A stretch of 64,000 nt of DNA from JANNSX01 sp963741525 (GTDB taxonomy: Bacteria > Pseudomonadota > Alphaproteobacteria > Rhizobiales > Hyphomicrobiaceae): positions 124,001-188,000 of the forward strand of contig CAVUIW010000002.1 of NCBI GenBank assembly GCA_963741525.1. Direction: 5' to 3'. The position numbers and the translations under genes are program-made. The notes below the pieces were generated by a model, which had not been told where the DNA came from, ran no database searches, and saw nothing but the letters and a program-made list of their open reading frames with translations. The stretch's first letter is position 1, and every line of letters starts with the position of its first letter. Below, piece after piece: positions 29,626 to 39,201 of the stretch.

Positions 29626-30450
29626 ATGACCATTTGCCGTTCGATTTTCCTGGGTGTTGCGTTGCTCGCTGGCGCCGCCGGTTCTGCCGGTGCGGCCGAC
29701 ATGTATGGCGACGGAGGCAGCCTGAAAGACGGCCCCTACCAGATGCCCGAGATGGCGCGCTGGTATCTGCGCGGCGATATCGGATACGCGACGCATCGGG
29801 AATCGGACATTCGCGAGCTCGACGCGAACGGCTTCTCGCAGCCGCTGATCGACACGGAGATCGACGAAGCCTGGACCGTCGGCGGCGGCATCGGCATGTA
29901 CTTCGGCCATGCGCTGCGCGGCGACGTCACCTACGATCACCGCATGGACACCGGCGTTACAGGCTATAAACCCGCCGGCGACCTCAATAACGGCAACCGC
30001 TCCTTCGACGTCGACAGCTCGGTGGTTCTGGCGAACCTCTACTACGACATCGACATGGGCACGAGCTTCACGCCTTACATGGGCTTCGGCCTCGGCTGGG
30101 CCTCGAACCGCGCCAACGAGGGCACGGGTGACGGCTGGTGGAGCGCCGGCTGCGGTTGCGCCGCCGACCAGTATGCGGTCGTGATCGAAAGTGAGACCAC
30201 GCAGAATTTCGCCTGGGCGCTGATGGCGGGTATCTCCATCGACATGGGCGGCCGCGGCGGCATGAAGGACGTCCAAGACATGTCGAGCGCCTTCAAGCTC
30301 GACCTCGGCTACCGCTACCTCGACATGGGCGAGGTGCATACGGGCGAGGTTGTGCTGCAGCATCCCTCGGGCCAGACTTCGGGCGATCCGATCATCGACG
30401 ACTACAACGCGCACGAGTTCCGCGTCGGCCTGCGCTACGACATCTACTGA
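29626..30450 (+). CDS. Outer-membrane beta-barrel protein (Omp25/RopB-like)
   Basis: 274 residues. Signal peptide MTICRSIFLGVALLAGAAGS with cleavage near AGAAD. The first strand YLRGDIGYATH is followed by alternating hydrophobic strands, and the last strand HEFRVGLRYDIY ends in an aromatic residue, as outer-membrane barrels do. The plan matches the OmpA-like 8-stranded family called Omp25/31 or RopB in Rhizobiales. A CGCA loop (residues about 178-183) is unusual. ATG 29626 follows AAGGGG. A terminator lies 105 bases downstream. Confidence 0.82.
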   Translation: MTICRSIFLGVALLAGAAGSAGAADMYGDGGSLKDGPYQMPEMARWYLRGDIGYATHRESDIRELDANGFSQPLIDTEIDEAWTVGGGIGMYFGHALRGDVTYDHRMDTGVTGYKPAGDLNNGNRSFDVDSSVVLANLYYDIDMGTSFTPYMGFGLGWASNRANEGTGDGWWSAGCGCAADQYAVVIESETTQNFAWALMAGISIDMGGRGGMKDVQDMSSAFKLDLGYRYLDMGEVHTGEVVLQHPSGQTSGDPIIDDYNAHEFRVGLRYDIY

Positions 30451-30464
30451 TTAGAATAGGCCTG

Positions 30465-30511
30465 GCGCACGCTCTAAGGCAAACCGGCTTCCACTTTGCC
30501 TGAGCGTGCGC
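30465..30511 (+). repeat. GAGCAC/ACCGGTT-type palindromic element (copy B, inverted)
   Basis: Arms GCGCACGCTC and GAGCGTGCGC with inner AGGCAAA and TTTGCCT around CCGGCTTCCAC. It starts about 14 bases after the stop of the barrel gene. Confidence 0.75.
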
Positions 30512-30555
30512 TGACAAATCGAGTGCGGGGTCGGGACAATCCGCACCGGGTGAGG

Positions 30556-30590
30556 AGAGGCGGCTCTGTACGAGCCGCCTCTTTCCGTTT
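30556..30590 (+). terminator. Rho-independent terminator of the barrel gene
   Basis: Perfect arms AGAGGCGGCTC and GAGCCGCCTCT with a five-base TGTAC loop, followed by a short T-rich stretch. Confidence 0.85.
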
Positions 30591-30597
30591 GTGTGTT

Positions 30598-30663
30598 CAG
30601 TAGGGCAGTAAGGCAGTACTTGAACTGCCTCACTGCCTCACTGCCTCACTGCCTCACTGCCTC
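30598..30663 (+). repeat. ACTGCCTC tandem repeat with inverted partner copies
   Basis: Five tandem copies of ACTGCCTC (30624-30663) preceded by inverted copies GGCAGTAAGGCAGTA (30604-30618). Together they can fold into a long stem. It lies just beyond the ribB stop. The same motif family occurs beyond the extensin-like gene at 44594-44734. Confidence 0.85.
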
Positions 30664-30680
30664 TCGGCCGAAGGCCGAGC

Positions 30681-31769
30681 CTACCCCTCGATGATCTCCG
30701 TGCCCGAGATCTCGACGCCGAAGCCGGTGAGGCCCTTGTACTCGCGCTCCTTGCTGCCGATGACTCGGATCGAGGTGACGCCGAGGTCCTTCAGAATCTG
30801 TGCGCCCAAGCCGATCTCGCGCCACTGCTCGCGGCGGGCTTCCAGCGCTCCGGCCTGCTCCTTGCGCCCCTCCGCGACGACGCCGACGGCGCCCTCGCGC
30901 AGATAGACGATGACGCCGCGCTTCGCGGTCTTGATCCGCTCGAGCGCGCGATTGATCGCGCTCTTGCCGCCCGAGAATACATCGCCGATCGCGTCCTCGC
31001 GATGGAGGCGCACGAGGATGTTCTTGCCATCGCCGATCTCGCCGAACACCATGGCGACGTGATGGGCCGTATCGAAGGGCGTTTCGTAGACGATGGCGCG
31101 CGCCGGGCCGATCGCTGTCTCGGCGGCTACCTCCGACAGGCGCGTGACGAGTTTCTCGCGGCTCTGGCGATAGGCGATGAGATCGTCGATCGAGACGAGC
31201 AGCAGTCTGTGCTCCTGCGCGAAGGCCTCGATGGCGGCACCCTTCTTGACGCTGCCGTCGTCGTTGACGAGCTCGCCGATGACGCCGATGGGCGGCAGTC
31301 CGGCGAGCCGCGCGAGATCGACGGCCGCTTCCGTATGTCCGGTGCGCATGAGCACGCCCCCATCGCGCGCGATCAGTGGGAAGACGTGGCCGGGGCGGAC
31401 GAAGTCGCGCGGGCCGGTGTTGTGATTGGCGAGCGCGCGGCAGGTGGACGCCCGCTCCTCCGCCGAGATGCCGGTGGTCAGCCCCTCGCGATAGTCGACG
31501 GACACCGTGAAGGCGGTCGAGAGGGGGGCATCGTTGTCGGCCACCATCGGCTGCAGGTTCAGCCGCCGCGCTTCCGAAGCCGGCAGCGGCGCGCAGATGA
31601 TGCCGGAGGTGTGACGGATCATGAAGGCCATGTGCTCGCCCGTTGCGCGCGTGGCCGCCATGACGAGGTCGCCCTCGTTCTCCCGATCCTCGTCGTCGAC
31701 GACGATGACGGGATTGCCTGTCGCGATTGCCGCGATGGCGCTTTCGATCGAGTCGAGTTTGAGGCCCAT
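30681..31769 (-). CDS. ribB: 3,4-dihydroxy-2-butanone 4-phosphate synthase with degenerate GTP cyclohydrolase II domain
   Basis: 362 residues. The N-terminal half is a complete RibB domain for riboflavin synthesis (VVDDEDRENEGDLVMAA; HTSGIICAPL; RTGHTEAAVDLARLAG). The C-terminal half has the RibA fold order (LVRLHREDAIGDVFSGGKSA ... LGVTSIRVIGSKE) but lacks the three zinc-binding cysteines and the usual EGRG region, so it is unlikely to act as a GTP cyclohydrolase. This RibBX-type arrangement is known in alphaproteobacteria. M at 31769 starts the conserved region; upstream codons are not part of it. Confidence 0.92.
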   Translation of the reverse strand: MGLKLDSIESAIAAIATGNPVIVVDDEDRENEGDLVMAATRATGEHMAFMIRHTSGIICAPLPASEARRLNLQPMVADNDAPLSTAFTVSVDYREGLTTGISAEERASTCRALANHNTGPRDFVRPGHVFPLIARDGGVLMRTGHTEAAVDLARLAGLPPIGVIGELVNDDGSVKKGAAIEAFAQEHRLLLVSIDDLIAYRQSREKLVTRLSEVAAETAIGPARAIVYETPFDTAHHVAMVFGEIGDGKNILVRLHREDAIGDVFSGGKSAINRALERIKTAKRGVIVYLREGAVGVVAEGRKEQAGALEARREQWREIGLGAQILKDLGVTSIRVIGSKEREYKGLTGFGVEISGTEIIEG

Positions 31770-32113
31770 GGGAGTCCTGTGTCGAGAATCGAGTGACCGC
31801 GCCAGCCGTGAAATCGCCCGTTGCTCAACCCCTCCCCGGCGCTTTACGCCACCCTCTCCCCAAGGGAGCGGGTGGGCAAATGGAACACTCTGGGTCGGGC
31901 GAGGCACCAAGCGGCACGGGCAGCGCCAAGCTTCGATCGGCCCTCCCCTTTGGGGGGAGGGTTCCGGGTCGTGCCGGAGGCACGCAAACAAGAATTCGCG
32001 GGTGGGGGGTTGAGTTGTGGACGCTCTCTCGCCACCCGGCGCGAAAAACCGGCGGCCCGGTTTTCACCGGACCGCCTGAGAAGTTCTAGCCGAGCCCCGC
32101 TTGGGATCAAGCC
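31770..32113 (+). other. Intergenic stretch between the DUF4139 gene and ribB
   Basis: No gene. It contains a CCTCCCC/GGGGAGGG-rich imperfect inverted repeat (about 31840-31965), the small hairpin CGTGCCGGAGGCACG near 31971 and a terminator at 32043-32076. The CGTGCC-GGA motif also occurs in two insertions within the IS transposase. Confidence 0.6.
32043..32076 (-). terminator. Rho-independent terminator of the DUF4139 gene
   Basis: On the minus strand, arms GGCGGTCCGGT and ACCGGGCCGCC with a GAAA loop, followed by GG and five T. Confidence 0.85.
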
Positions 32114-33818
32114 CTACCGCGGCACATATTGAATGCGCTTCTCCTTGGGCCAGGTGATCTGGTAGCCGAAGCCAATCTCGGCTTCCTGCTCGGGATCGAG
32201 CTTCAGATCCCAGGCAACGACCCCGCGCTTGTCCTCGACATTCTGCTTGGTCGTTGGCGTCGAGCCGGACGTCAGCGTTACCTGGATGTCCTCGTTCGCC
32301 GAGACCGGCAGCTGGTCGTAGACGGTGACGTTGACGGCGCGCTCGTGCAGGTTCTTGACGGTCGTCTTGAATTGCTGGGTTTCCACCGATGACGAGGAGA
32401 TGATGCCGGTCTCGCTCGTTGTCTTGTCGAGGGTGGTGAACTTGACGCGCACCTTGTCGTCGGCGCCGAAGCCCATCTCGTGGTCCTCGCCCCCAGCCAG
32501 TTGCGGCAGCGCGCCCCGGCCGACGAAGACGCCGTCGCGGAACAGCGAGGTCTGACCGGGCAACAGCACCAAGCCGCTCTCGAGCTGGAGCTTGGCATAG
32601 AGGTAGGCCACGTCAGAGAGCTTCGGCACGGTGCGGATGAAAAGCTCCGGCGTGAAGCTCTTGACGTCGATCTGCACGCGCTTCTGGCCTTCGTTGGATT
32701 TGATCGATTGCCGGTCGGTGATGACGTAGAGGGCCTGGAAGCCGGTATCGATGACGGCGGCGTAGTCTTCTTTGGCCTCGATGGGGACGGCAGGTTGCGC
32801 GTACCCGGCTGCCGCGTCCTCGGCCATTGTCGCCTCAGGCGCTGGCGCCTCCGCCATCAGTCGGCCATCGGCCTCCTCATCCGAAACCTTCCGTTTCGCC
32901 ATCGGCACCGCCTCCGGCTCGAAATCGACGACGAGGCTGCCGATCTCGGGCGCCGCCGTGCCGGAACCGGGCCGCGTCGTCGACAGCGTCAGCGCGACAT
33001 TCGTCCAGTCCTCGCCGCTGCCTTGTGAGACGATCGCGCGCCGGACGATGGTGAGCTTGGGCTCCGCCTTCTGATCGCCGGTGTCGAGGCGCGCATCGTA
33101 GAGCGGGCTCCAATTGGCGGCGGGCACTTGATAGCGGATGCGCAGCGTCGCCTCGAGCGCCTGGTCGGCGGCGACGTTGATCTTCACTTCTGTGCGCTCG
33201 TCCGCCTGCGTTGGCTGGCGGTTGAGCTGGTTCTGGAGGTCGAGGATCTGTTTTTCGACATCGCGCAATGCGAGCCGCGTCGCCTGGTTGCGGCGATTGA
33301 TGTCGCCGATCTTGTCGCCGACGAGCGTGAAGATGTCGCCCCAGTCCTCGACGCTTCTGACCTCGCCCTTCTCGGGATCCGGGCGCGCCGGGAGTTGCGC
33401 CAGATTGGCGATCAGCTGGCGTTGCTGCTCGGCCGCCGCGATCTCGTCGTTGAAGGCGGCCTGCTGGTCGTAGAGCTTGATCAGCTCGTCCTCGAGGCGC
33501 TTCCGCTCGCTCTGGTTGAAGTCGGTGTTCTGCAACTCCGACAGATAGAACACGCGGCTGTCGACGGCGCCGAGCTCGAGCGCGCCGGTCGCCTCGCCCT
33601 GCACGCGGATCGAGTTCGGCCAGCAGCCCCGACGGCAGATCGCGCACGATGATGACGTGGCCGCCCGCTTCGAGCTTGACGCGGGCGATCCGCGTCACCT
33701 CGGCGCCCTGCGGGAACACCGTCACCGCATCGATCTCCGAGGTTGCCGGCACGTCGGCGGCGATTGCGGATGTGAAGGTTGCGATGAAGACGAGTCCGGC
33801 AGCCAGAATGCCGCGCAT
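32114..33818 (-). CDS. DUF4139 (mucoidy inhibitor MuiA-like) exported protein, one frameshift
   Basis: The signal peptide MRGILAAGLVFIATFTSAIA is followed by the N-terminal DUF4140-like domain (VTVFPQGAEVTRIARVKLEA), a coiled-coil spacer (residues about 95-190) and the DUF4139 domain (LRIRYQVPAANWSPLYDARL ... ITWPKEKRIQYVPR). An extra base near 33615 splits the frame (LPSGLLA then NSIRVQGEATG). Corrected length is 567 residues, normal for the family. Function is poorly known; homologues are linked to envelope and polysaccharide phenotypes. It has its own terminator. Confidence 0.87.
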
Positions 33819-34399
33819 GAAGGAAACCTCCTTGGGGGTTGAAGGGTCGGGCGAAAGCCCCGCTGACGATGGATGGTGCTAGGGCGGAATTGGGGCACCG
33901 CCGGGGCGGCGGCTGGCAGTCAGACGGGCACAGTAGTCGGGATCGGACCCAAGCGGAATGGGAAAGCGGCGCGATGCCCCATGCGCACGTTAACCACCTG
34001 CAAAAAAGGTATCCCCGCACGCCCCAGCGGCCTGACAATGGGCGCTGGCTCGCGTGAGGGCAGGCGCCGCTCGAGAAGCGCTTGGTCTGACGAAAGCCGC
34101 ATCCGGGCCCGGATGCCGCTCTTTGACAAGTGAATAACTGCCGGCGGGGCATTCCCCGATGGATATCCCATGCGCCCGGCTATCATCGGGGCCGGTTTCT
34201 CTCGGCGTCTAAACGATCGGCTCGGTGCGCCATCGTCTCTCTTCCGGCATTCCGGCGACGGCCGGAATCCATCCAGCCATCGATGAACGCTCGAGCTTAC
34301 CGCTCGGCGATATCTCGCCTTTCTGCGGCTCGGATGGATGCCAGCCTTCGCTGGCATGACGGTGGAGAGGTCTTGCACCACAAAGAGGACGCCAATGGC
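33819..34399 (+). other. Intergenic stretch between serA and the DUF4139 gene
   Basis: No gene supported. It holds a repeat cluster at 34243-34362 and an inverted repeat around GCATCCGGGCCCGGATGC (34098-34115). The promoter of the DUF4139 gene should lie near 33830-33900. Confidence 0.55.
34243..34362 (+). repeat. Pair of GGAATCCATCC / GGATGGATGCC type intergenic repeats
   Basis: Left element: CATTCCGGCGACGGCCGGAA followed by TCCATCC. Right element: GGATGGATGCCAGCC then TTCGCTGGCATGACGG. These resemble the dispersed 'CGTCATTCCGGC...' palindromes common in Rhizobiales intergenic DNA. They face each other, forming a larger inverted structure. Confidence 0.65.
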
Positions 34400-36002
34400 T
34401 CAAAACTTCAGCCGATGCGCGCGCACGACATGCGGGAGCTTTCTGACCTCCGTCAGCACCTTCTCCGGAATCTCCTCGTCGATCTCCACGAGCGCGATCG
34501 CCTCGCCGCCACGTGCCGTGCGGCCGAGGTTGAAGGAGGCGATGTTGACGCCGGCCTTGCCGAGCGTCGTGCCCAACGCGCCGATGAAGCCGGGCTTGTC
34601 GTGGTTCGTGACGTAGAGCATGTGGGGTGTCAGCTCCGCCTCCATGTTGATGCCCTTGATCTGGATGAGCCGCGGCCGGCCGCCCGAGAACACGGTACCG
34701 GCAACGGAGCGCTCTAGGGTTTCCGAGGTGACGGTCAGGCGAATGTAGGTGCCGTAGGCGCCCTGCCGGCCCTGGGTCGCTTCCACGACTGTAATGCCGC
34801 GCTCCTGGGCAAGGTCGCGGGCCGAGACCATGTTGACGCCCTCGAGCAGCGGCGCCATGAGACCGGAGAGTGCCGCCGCGGTCAGCGCTTTCGTGTTGAG
34901 GTTTGCCACTTCGCCCACATATTCGAGGCGAACTTCCTTAAGTCCCGAGTCCGTCAGTTGGCCCGCGAAGGAACCGAGTTGCTCCGCGAGTTTGACGAAG
35001 GGGCGCAAGCGCGGCGCCTCCTCGGCCGAGATCGAAGGGAAATTTATGGCATTGGTGATGGCGCCCTTGAGAAGGTAGGCGCACATCTGCTCGGCCACCT
35101 GCACGGCGACTTTCTCCTGCGCCTCGGTGGTCGAGGCGCCCAGATGCGGCGTGCAGATGACGTTTTCCATGCCGAAGAGCGGGCTGTCCATCGCGGGCTC
35201 GACGGCGAACACGTCGAGCGCGGCGCCGGCGACCTGGCCGGAGACGAGCGCGTCACGGAGCGCCTCCTCGACGACAAGCCCGCCGCGCGCGCAGTTGATG
35301 ATGTGGACGCCCTGCTTCATGCGCGGCGATGGCTGCGGCATCGATGAGGTTGCGGGTCTTTTCGGTCAGAGGCGTGTGTAGCGTGATGAAGTCGGCTGTA
35401 CGGAAGAGTTCGTCCAGCTCGACCTTCTCGACTTTCAACTCGGCGGCGCGCTCGGGCGAGAGGAACGGATCGTAGGCCGCGACCCGCATCTTGAGGCCAA
35501 CTGCGCGGTCGGCGACGATGGCGCCGATATTGCCGCAGCCGATGACGCCGAGCGTCTTGCCGGCGATCTCGACGCCCATGAAGCGCGTCTTCTCCCACTT
35601 GCCGGCCTGGGTCGAGCGGTCGGCAGCCGGGATCTGGCGGGCGAGCGCCAGCATCAGTGTGATCGCGTGCTCGGCGGTGGTCACCGAGTTGCCGAAGGGC
35701 GTGTTCATGACGATGACGCCCTTGGCGGTCGCGGCCTTGACGTCGATGTTGTCGACGCCGATGCCGGCGCGGCCGACGACCTTGAGCCTTGTCGCGGCCG
35801 CCAGAACCTTATCGGTGATCTTCGTCGCCGAGCGCACGGCGATGCCGTCGTAGAGCGGTGCGGCGGCGAGTAGATCCTCTTTCGACAAGCCGGTCTTGAC
35901 ATCAGTGGCAATTCCGTTGGCGGCGAAGACGCCAACCGCCTGCGGCGAGAGCTCGTCGGCGATGAGGACGCGGGGCACGATCTCCTTGGTGGAATTCGCC
36001 AT
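34400..36002 (-). CDS. serA: D-3-phosphoglycerate dehydrogenase (one frameshift)
   Basis: First step of serine synthesis from glycolysis. The N-terminal catalytic part starts MANSTKEIVPRVLIAD and has the Rossmann motif GVIGCGNIGAIVADR. The C-terminal NAD-binding half begins around GVHIINCARGG, followed by an ASB domain and an ACT domain (ITNHDKPGFIGALG-like, here VTNHDKPGFIGALGTTL). An extra base near 35325 breaks the frame between DAAAIA and RMKQGVHIIN. Corrected length is 533 residues, typical of the long SerA form. It starts one base after the serC stop, so the two are an operon. Confidence 0.95.
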
Positions 36003-36003
36003 C

Positions 36004-37158
36004 TCAAGCCCTTCCGATTTCGGTGTCATGGGCCCAGTCGAGCCACGGCGTCAGCGCTTCGAGATCGCTCGCCTCGACCGTCGAGCCGCACCAGATGCGC
36101 AGGCCCGGCGGCGCATCGCGATAGGCGCCGATGTCGTAGGCGGCGCGCTCGGCTTCCAGCCGGGCGGCGATTGCCTTGGCAAGGGCCGCCTGCTTGGCCG
36201 CCGGAACCGCCCGATCGTCGAAGGTCAGGCAAACCGAGGTGTTGGAGCGCGTCTTGGGATCGGCGGCGAGATGCTTGACCCAAGGCGTCCTCGACACCCA
36301 GCGATCGATCACGGCCGCATTGGCATTGGCACGGGCGATCAGCGCCGCCAACCCGCCGATACGCTCGGCCCACCGCAGCGCATCGAGATAATCCTCGATG
36401 ACGAGCATTGAGGGCGTGTTGATGGTCTCGCCCTCGAAGATGCCTTGGATGAGTTGCCCGCCCTTGGCCAGGCGGAAGATCTTGGGGATCGGCCGCTTCG
36501 GCATGAAGCTCTCCAGGCGCTGGACCGCGCGCGGCGACAGGATCAGTACGCCGTGCTGGGCCTCTCCACCCAGGGCCTTCTGGAACGAGTAGGTCGCGAC
36601 ATCGATCTTCGGCCAATCGATGTGCTGCGCGAAGGCGGCGGAGGTGGCGTCGGCGAAAGTAAGGCCGGCGCGATCGCCCGCGATCCACTTGCCGTCCGGC
36701 ACGCGCACGCCCGATGTCGTGCCGTTCCAGGTGAAGATCACGTCGCGTGTGAAATCGACCTTCGTCAGATCGGGCAGCGCCCCATAAGGTGCTTCGGTCA
36801 CTTTCGTATTCCCGAGGCCCAGCTCCTTGACGATGTCGTTCGCCCAGCCGGAACCGAAGCTCTCCCAGGCGATCACCTCGACCCCGCGCGTGCCCAACAT
36901 CGACCACAACGCCGCCTCGAACGCGCCGGTGTCGGAGGCGGGCATGATGCCGACGCGATAGTCCTTGGGCAGCTCGAGCAGCTTGTGCGTGAGCGCGATC
37001 GCCTCGGCGATGCGCGCCTTGCCGGGCTTGGCGCGATGCGAGCGGCCGAGCAAAGATACATCGAGGTTTTGCGGGGTCCAGCCGGGGCGCTTGACGCAGG
37101 GGCCAGAGGAGAAGTGCGGACGCGCCGGCTTTACCGGCGGACGCGTGAGGTCCGTCAT
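36004..37158 (-). CDS. serC: Phosphoserine aminotransferase
   Basis: Second step of serine synthesis, PLP-dependent. The 384-residue product belongs to the alphaproteobacterial SerC type. FSSGPCVKRPGW opens the protein, and the PLP lysine is in ATYSFQKALGGEAQHG. It is the first gene of the serC-serA operon and is preceded by a two-hairpin leader. Confidence 0.96.
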   Translation of the reverse strand: MTDLTRPPVKPARPHFSSGPCVKRPGWTPQNLDVSLLGRSHRAKPGKARIAEAIALTHKLLELPKDYRVGIMPASDTGAFEAALWSMLGTRGVEVIAWESFGSGWANDIVKELGLGNTKVTEAPYGALPDLTKVDFTRDVIFTWNGTTSGVRVPDGKWIAGDRAGLTFADATSAAFAQHIDWPKIDVATYSFQKALGGEAQHGVLILSPRAVQRLESFMPKRPIPKIFRLAKGGQLIQGIFEGETINTPSMLVIEDYLDALRWAERIGGLAALIARANANAAVIDRWVSRTPWVKHLAADPKTRSNTSVCLTFDDRAVPAAKQAALAKAIAARLEAERAAYDIGAYRDAPPGLRIWCGSTVEASDLEALTPWLDWAHDTEIGRA

Positions 37159-37159
37159 G

Positions 37160-37205
37160 GCGGTCTATCCTTCCAGATAGTTGCTCCTCGTTGGGGAGGA
37201 GTGTC
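37160..37205 (-). ncRNA. serC leader RNA (two-hairpin motif)
   Basis: Directly before the serC start on the minus strand are two short hairpins: arms CTCCTC and GAGGAG around CCCAAC, then CTATC and GATAG around TGGAAG. A serC RNA motif of two hairpins near the start codon is described in alphaproteobacteria. The match here is by layout, not by covariance search. Confidence 0.55.
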
Positions 37206-37544
37206 CCGCCGTCGCGTTTAGGCGCGCTATGCGCTGGGGTCAAGTCCGCTGCGCTGGAAGCTGCTTCCAAACTATCCAAGATAGATGATCCCTGCCCATC
37301 GCAAGGCGATCTCTAGCGACGGTTGTGGATTTCAGCCGCTAGGCTCTACGTAGTGGAAGACGCAGCGGAAAATGGGTGTGGTAAGGCCGTGTCGACCTCG
37401 ACACGATGCCCGGGCTCGGCTGTGTCTCCCCCAATCCCCAGCAGCGAGCTTGCCGTGCGGGGGCAATCGTCCTTGTCGGCAGCAGGCCCGGTTCCGGCTC
37501 AGCGGGGCGTCCTCTTCAGGCGGCCGGGACCGGGCTTGATCTCC
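37206..37544 (+). other. Intergenic stretch between serC and ppk2
   Basis: No gene supported. It contains a palindrome GTGTCGACCTCGACAC (37389-37404). The serC promoter should lie near its left end. Confidence 0.5.
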
Positions 37545-38579
37545 CTACGTGCCGTTCTGACGAGCCGACCGCGTCCGCCGCTGCTCGGGATGCAGGCTCT
37601 TGCCGAGAATGTGCTCGCTCTTGCCGATGACGTGGGCGCTTGCGCCCACGATCAAGGGATCGGGCTCGCCGATCACCTTCAGAACTTTCTCCGGATAAGG
37701 GAGCGAGGCCAGGAAGTGGCGCATGCAATTGAGGCGTGCCCGCATCTTGTCGTCGGACTTGACGATGGTCCAGGGCGCATCCGCCGTGTCGGTGTGGAAG
37801 AACATCGCCTCCTTGGCTTCCGTGTAGTCGTCCCACTTGTCGAGCGACTTGCGGTCGATCGGCGACAGCTTCCATTTTTTCAAGGGATCATTTTCGCGCG
37901 CGTTGAAGCGGCGGAGCTGCTCGGCGCGCGTCACCGAGAACCAGTATTTGAACAGCGAGATGCCGCTACGGACCAGCATCTGCTCGACCTCGGGCGTCTG
38001 GCGCATGAACTCGAGATACTCGTTGGGCGTGCAGAAACCCATGACGCGCTCGACGCCGGCGCGGTTGTACCAGGAGCGGTCGAACAGCACGATCTCGCCG
38101 CCCGCCGGCAGATGCTGAATATAGCGCTGGAAGTACCATTGCGATTTTTCCCGCTCGGTCGGCTTGTCGAGGGCGACCACCCGGGCGCCGCGCGGATTGA
38201 GGTGCTCCATGAATCGCTTGATGGTGCCGCCCTTGCCGGCGGCATCCCGGCCTTCGAAGATGAGGATGATTTTCTGTCCGGTGACCTTGACCCAGTCCTG
38301 CACCTTGAGTAGCTCGACTTGCAGGTGCTGTTTCTCTTTCTCGTAATCCTTGTGGGCAATGCGGGTCTTGTAGGGATACTCGCCCGTCTCGAAGAGGCGC
38401 TGGATGGCGTCGCGGTCGTGGCGGATCTCGCGCAGCCGCGAGCCTGTTGTGGGGTGGACATCCGCTCCATCGACGCGTACGGGCTCGGCTGGAGGTGTGG
38501 TGCCGTTTCCTTTCGCGGCAGTGGCTGGCGTCCCGGCCGGCGCGGTGGATGCGTCCTTGGGATCAGCAGACTTCGTCAT
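37545..38579 (-). CDS. ppk2: Polyphosphate kinase 2 family protein
   Basis: PPK2 transfers phosphate between polyphosphate and nucleotides. 344 residues. After a disordered Ala/Thr/Pro-rich N-terminal tail of about 45 residues come the Walker A GRDAAGKGGT, the Walker B region IVLFDRSWYNRAGVERVMGF, and the lid sequences FNARENDPLKKWKLSPID. It is the single-domain type. Start at MTKSADPKD is preferred to in-frame codons up to 38639. Nucleotide preference (ADP, GDP or AMP) cannot be told. Confidence 0.92.
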   Translation of the reverse strand: MTKSADPKDASTAPAGTPATAAKGNGTTPPAEPVRVDGADVHPTTGSRLREIRHDRDAIQRLFETGEYPYKTRIAHKDYEKEKQHLQVELLKVQDWVKVTGQKIILIFEGRDAAGKGGTIKRFMEHLNPRGARVVALDKPTEREKSQWYFQRYIQHLPAGGEIVLFDRSWYNRAGVERVMGFCTPNEYLEFMRQTPEVEQMLVRSGISLFKYWFSVTRAEQLRRFNARENDPLKKWKLSPIDRKSLDKWDDYTEAKEAMFFHTDTADAPWTIVKSDDKMRARLNCMRHFLASLPYPEKVLKVIGEPDPLIVGASAHVIGKSEHILGKSLHPEQRRTRSARQNGT

Positions 38580-38787
38580 GGTTCCCTCGGCGGTGGCGAT
38601 AGCGGAGCGATGCGTGCCCAAAGGGCATCCGACCATCATGCAACCAAGCGACGCGTGCTGAATTGACTTCGGTCAAGGCTTCGAACTTTTGCCCCGAGCG
38701 ATTAACCTCGGCGGAAACAAGATTGCGCCGCATGCGGGCGTCAGGTTCGTTCAGTTGCGAATCGGCCACCGGGACAAGGGAGGATGC

Positions 38788-39201
38788 ATGCCGAGCCAGG
38801 AGCTGATCGTGGCGGCCATATCGGCACGGCGGCGCGCTCACGCGCCCTACTCGAAATTTCTGGTCGGGGCCGCCGTGCGCGACGCCGAGGGGCGTATCCA
38901 TGCCGGATGCAATGTCGAGAACGCGGCCTATCCAGAGGGCATTTGCGCGGAGACGGCGGCGCTGGCGGCGATGGTGCTGGCGGGCGGGCGCGAAGTGGTC
39001 GACGTCGTGGTGGCCGGCGGGGGCGCGGCACCGGTGACACCTTGCGGCGGCTGCCGGCAACGGCTGCGCGAGTTCGGGCGGGGCGCGCTCGCTATTCATT
39101 CGGTCGATCCCGAAGGGCAGGTGTTGGCCAGCTTCACACTCGCCGAGCTGCTGCCGCATGCCTTCGGCCCGGATCATCTTGCAAGGAAGGCCGGCGCATG
39201 A
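38788..39201 (+). CDS. cdd: Cytidine deaminase
   Basis: The 137-residue zinc enzyme deaminates cytidine/deoxycytidine. The catalytic motif is CAE (Cys53, Glu55), with the other zinc cysteines in PCGGC (Cys86, Cys89); CNVENAAYPEG is the substrate loop. ATG 38788 follows a good AGGGAGG site. It is the first gene of a nucleoside salvage operon; its stop overlaps the next start (ATGA). Confidence 0.95.
   Translation: MPSQELIVAAISARRRAHAPYSKFLVGAAVRDAEGRIHAGCNVENAAYPEGICAETAALAAMVLAGGREVVDVVVAGGGAAPVTPCGGCRQRLREFGRGALAIHSVDPEGQVLASFTLAELLPHAFGPDHLARKAGA

Noticed and set aside
37389..37404. GTGTCGACCTCGACAC palindrome as an operator
   Set aside because: Short, isolated, in a stretch with no clear promoter; chance is likely in GC-rich DNA.
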